This document shows, piece by piece, positions 61,120 through 64,000 of a stretch of 64,000 nucleotides of DNA. Every line of letters starts with the position of its first letter. Within the stretch, counting starts at the first letter, position 1. Made by a program: the position numbers and the translations under genes. Below the pieces are notes generated by a model. That model did no database searches. It had not been told where the DNA came from and saw only the letters and a list, made by a program, of their open reading frames with translations. The DNA comes from Prorocentrum cordatum (lineage: Eukaryota > Sar > Dinophyceae > Prorocentrales > Prorocentraceae), in assembly GCA_963575745.1 (NCBI GenBank), contig CAUYUJ010022548.1, positions 119,263 through 183,262 of the forward strand. The letters are read 5' to 3'.

Positions 61120-61910
61120 ATGCGAGGATGATCTCGCAACGCGCGGACGCCCCGCCGCGCAGGGTGGAGGTTTTGAAGCCAGTGAAAACACCACGCGCGT
61201 TTTTTTTTCCCTCCGGTCCAACGGGGGTGCCTCTTGGAGGGTGTCATCCTCGGAGGCGCGTTGGAGGCTTTGGACAGATCGATACCAAATCAAAAAAAGT
61301 CCAAACCCAATGGTCGTGTCAGGATAATCGCTCCTTGCGGTCTGGTGGTGAGTGTGCATTCTCTACGCGGTCGTGGTAGGGGCTTGAGGATGGTCACGCT
61401 CGTTCGGCGCAAGATCCTTTGGCAGCCAGGCCTTCCTCCGACAAGACCGCCCATGCGAATTTCGTCGGGGTGCTCGGGTGTCGCTGCGACATCAAGTTTC
61501 GACGACAACGGCTTTTCCGCAGTCTACTCCAAAGTTGCTCCAAGAGAATCGCGTCTAGCGGTCTGGGTTGGCAGTGTGCTTTGCATGCGGCTGTTCCAGT
61601 GGCGCGAGGAAGGGCACGTTTCGCGCGGCGGCTGCTCCTTTGGCAACGAGGCCCCCCTTCCCCGAGCCTCAGGAAAAAAAACATATGCTTCTTGCAGGAT
61701 TGTTCCAGTGCTGCTGTGGCTTCAAATGCCGATGGCAGGGTCGCCCCCCAAGTCCACTCCAAGGTTGCGCCAGGATAATCGCGCCTCGCGGCCTGTGTTG
61801 GAGAGCGATTTCCTTCCATGGGTCCTGGGGGGGGGGCGCGAGAATGATCTCGCACCGTGCGGGGGTCTCAGCGATCGGCGGTGGACTCTGCGAGACCAGT
61901 AAAAAAACAC
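61120..61910 (+). repeat. Diverged tandem repeat of about 223-231 bp
   Basis: CAGGATAATCGCTCCTTGCG (61316), AAGAGAATCGCGTCTAGCGG (61540) and AGGATAATCGCGCCTCGCGG (61772) start comparable units. CCTTTGGCAGCCAGGCC and CCTTTGGCAACGAGGCC repeat at a 223-base distance. Each unit also has an A-rich or T-rich run followed by a CACG or ATGC box. Confidence 0.75.
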
Positions 61911-62069
61911 GTGTTTGTTTTGTCTTCTGCACGACGAGCGTCGATGTGTCGCGATGCCATGCTCGACGCAGGTCCCCCTTCAGAAACTCCCCAATGCCGA
62001 AACCGTTGTGGCTCCAGCGCGCAGCCCATGAGGAGCGCCTTTTTTCGGCCCCCGCGGGAGTAGCGACGC

Positions 62070-62932
62070 ATGGGTGACGAGGCGGCGCTGGACGCCGCGT
62101 CGGCGTCAGCTTCGGCAGCCGGTGCCGATGTGCATGCGCTCAGGCCGCATGTCGCTGCTGCCGATGATGATGAGAACTTCTTCCCGTGGACGTTGTCTGC
62201 AGCGGATGGGGGCACTCGTGCGGCGCAGCCACAGACAGCGAAGCCACAGCCGCACCCGGAGCCACAGCTAGCGCTTGCGCAGCAGCAAACAACCCAACCA
62301 CAGTCAGTGGCTCCGCAGCGACAGCCGATACGAGAAAAGAGAGCGCCTTGCCACAGGGCACCATCGATGCTGCCATCGCCTCGGAGACAACAGGCACCTC
62401 GACCAGAGAAAGCGCGCCCGCACGATCAGCGGCAGCCGAAGCCCCCGCTGCATCCGCCACCACCAGAACTACAATCAGCGCGGCTGATTGTGGAGTCGCA
62501 GCCAACATGTCCGCAGCGTCCGCCACCACAACCACAGTTAGGGCAGCCGCGCGGTGAGCTGCACTGGGCAGTTCCGCAGTTTCCGCCATCGTTCCCAGTG
62601 CCGCCACCCCCAGCGCTGGCGCGGCCAACGTCGACTTGGGTTCTGCCAAATGGGCAGCGTGGCGGGCGAGCAGAGGCGCCGCCATCAGTGCCTTTGCCAG
62701 CGCCGCCCACGCCGCCGCCAGCTGACCAAAAGGCCCAGGGCTTACCAAGGGCCCCACAGACTCCCAGTCCTCCGGAAAGGAAGCGCCTAAAACGAACTGC
62801 AGCCTCAGCTTCAGTGGCAGTGGGGGTGGCAGCATCAGCAGATGCAGCGGCGGTGGCAGCCTTCGCAGATGCAGAGGTCCCAGCAAATGCAGCAACAACG
62901 GTGGTCAAGTATTCCATCATCAGCTTATGTGG
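62070..62932 (+). CDS. Hypothetical Ala/Pro/Gln-rich open frame, possible first exon
   Basis: About 288 codons from ATG 62070 to a possible donor at TTTGGTAAAC (62934). The N-terminus is acidic and Ala-rich (MGDEAALDAASASASAAGAD), with DDDENFFPWTLSAADGG after it, then a Pro/Gln-rich middle (PQPHPEPQLALAQQQ), a basic patch (PPERKRLKRTA) and an Ala-rich tail. The basic patch could be a nuclear localisation signal. It is not a simple repeat in DNA, although GCAGC words are frequent. Long Pro/Ala frames arise easily in GC-rich DNA, and the opposite strand is also open, so the call is weak. No downstream exon found. Confidence 0.3.
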
Positions 62933-62984
62933 TTTGGTAAACTTGGCCGGAGCAGCGACGCGGACGTGCTCCGGAAATTAACCT

Positions 62985-63425
62985 GCCAACCAGGCAGCGT
63001 GAGACCAATTAGTGACACTCTTGCACGGAAGCGTGGGTGCCCTCGGCGCGAGTGGGCGAAGTGTTTGTATAATGAAACAGGGGTTGTTTCGAATCCGAAA
63101 TTGCTCTCTTCCACTGCGTCGCAGACATTCGTCACTGGTGCGGGTTTGTTTCGCAGTTTGTTGAAGATCACGAATGATGCGGCATTTCGATTGTATCTAG
63201 TTGCCCCCCCCCCCTCTCCTCTCTCCTCCCTCCCCTCCTGCTTTGGCTTCCCCACAATCGTGTTGCATTGTCTTACATTGTCTGCTTCACAGTCGTGGGG
63301 CGCGCCGTTTATCCCGGAACGGGGCTTAAGCCCAGGGTTCTTTTTTAATGGGCCAACCCCCGGGTTGGACTTGAGGTGGGCCGGCGAATGTCTTTTGCGA
63401 TCAATGTCGAGGTCGAGGCGGGCCG
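62985..63425. other. Unassigned spacer
   Basis: No repeat relation or gene recognised. A CT-rich patch lies at 63205-63240. Confidence 0.4.
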
Positions 63426-63434
63426 GAAAATTAA

Positions 63435-63880
63435 CATTCGAGGATGTCTCGTGCGAAACGTTTGTTTTGCATCATTTGTTGAGGATGTCTCGAGCGAAAC
63501 GCTTGTGCTGTGTTATGATTTGTCCTCTCCTGGGGACTTGAATTCAGAGGATATTTCAAGGGAAATGCTTGCTTTTACGTGCCCTGGTGTGGAGGATGTC
63601 TCGACCGAGACGCTTGGTTTCACGCCTCCAGGTTGCCCAGACAGATGTCTAGCATGAGGATTCGTTGAGGATGTCTCGAACCAGAGGCTTGTTTTCACGT
63701 GTCCAGGTCGCCCAGGCGGATGTCTAGCATGAGGATGTGTCGAGGAAGTCTCGATCGAGACGCTTGTTTGCACGTGTCCAGGCTGCCCAGGCGGATGTCT
63801 AGCATGAGGATGTGCTGAGAACGTCTTGAGCGAAACGCGTGTTTTCACGTGTCCAGGTCGCCCAGGCACAGCACAGCTTT
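63435..63880 (+). repeat. 75-bp tandem repeat
   Basis: GAGGATGTCTCGAGCGAAAC, GCTTGTTTTCACGTGTCCAG and GTCGCCCAGGCGGATGTCTA-GCAT units. TCTAGCATGAGGA recurs at 63651, 63726 and 63801, exactly 75 bases apart. Earlier units (63440-63600) are shorter and more diverged. Confidence 0.9.
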
Positions 63881-64000
63881 CGGCACGGTACATCGATATC
63901 GATACCTTTAGCATTGCAGCCTGGCATGTTGCTTGGCACGTTCTGCGGAGCGTCCCGTGGCGAGTCACCCTGGCACGTCGTGCGCTGCACATCCACTGGC
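63881..64000. other. Right edge, unassigned
   Basis: Follows the 75-bp array. Contains GTACATCGATATCGATACC and no gene signal. Sequence continues past the window. Confidence 0.4.

Overview
The window reads as nuclear DNA of a dinoflagellate. The evidence is: a near-perfect relic of the dinoflagellate trans-spliced leader (20 of 22 bases) in front of a LINE-type retroelement; a dispersed gene with kilobase introns, one of them with a GC-AG boundary; TTTAGGG-like degenerate telomere sequence; and a GC-rich, extremely repeat-dense landscape with almost no intact coding sequence. I cannot name the species. A 100-N scaffold gap lies at 25502-25601.

Layout. 0-3.3 kb: a CTCTTGGGGC minisatellite, then a retroelement-like coding relic split by a (CTC)n tract and two TIR elements. 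3.3-7.7 kb: non-coding DNA, then an unrecognised frameshifted coding relic on + (about 5.0-7.68 kb). 7.7-19.9 kb: minisatellites, (GGA/CTC)n tracts, many short TIR or foldback elements and a LINE C-terminal scrap. 19.9-25.0 kb: a LINE with zinc finger, coiled coil, EEP endonuclease, RT palm and RNase H pieces, broken by stops and frameshifts and headed by the leader relic. 26.4-30.1 kb: a second unrecognised frameshifted relic on -. 32.0-32.85 kb: an 83-bp satellite directly upstream of the one gene I consider real.

That gene runs on + from 33028 to 42225. It is a dinoflagellate exostosin/GT47-like protein with a first exon of 240 codons, a 65-codon middle exon and a 44-codon last exon. At least one exon between the first two was not found. 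Its introns hold an 8-bp-TSD element, degenerate telomere-like DNA, (CTC)n and (GAT)n tracts and further TIR elements. 42-64 kb: mostly repeats, including a 1.3-kb GACGCC/GTCGGC strand-switching block, (TCTA)n and (TA)n microsatellites, 230-bp and 75-bp tandem arrays, and one proline-rich open frame near 62.1-63.0 kb.

The most striking content is a population of at least a dozen families of short non-autonomous elements, named A-T here. Family A has eight copies with both ends or a clear left end, seven of them flanked by 8-bp direct repeats, four perfect or nearly so. Two nested insertions (family A into a foldback at 59.7 kb, family B into family J at 43.4 kb) can be verified against an uninterrupted copy or arm in the same window. 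Most long open frames here are repeat artefacts, because CTC, GAG, GACGCC and CTCTTGGGGC repeats contain no stops in most frames.
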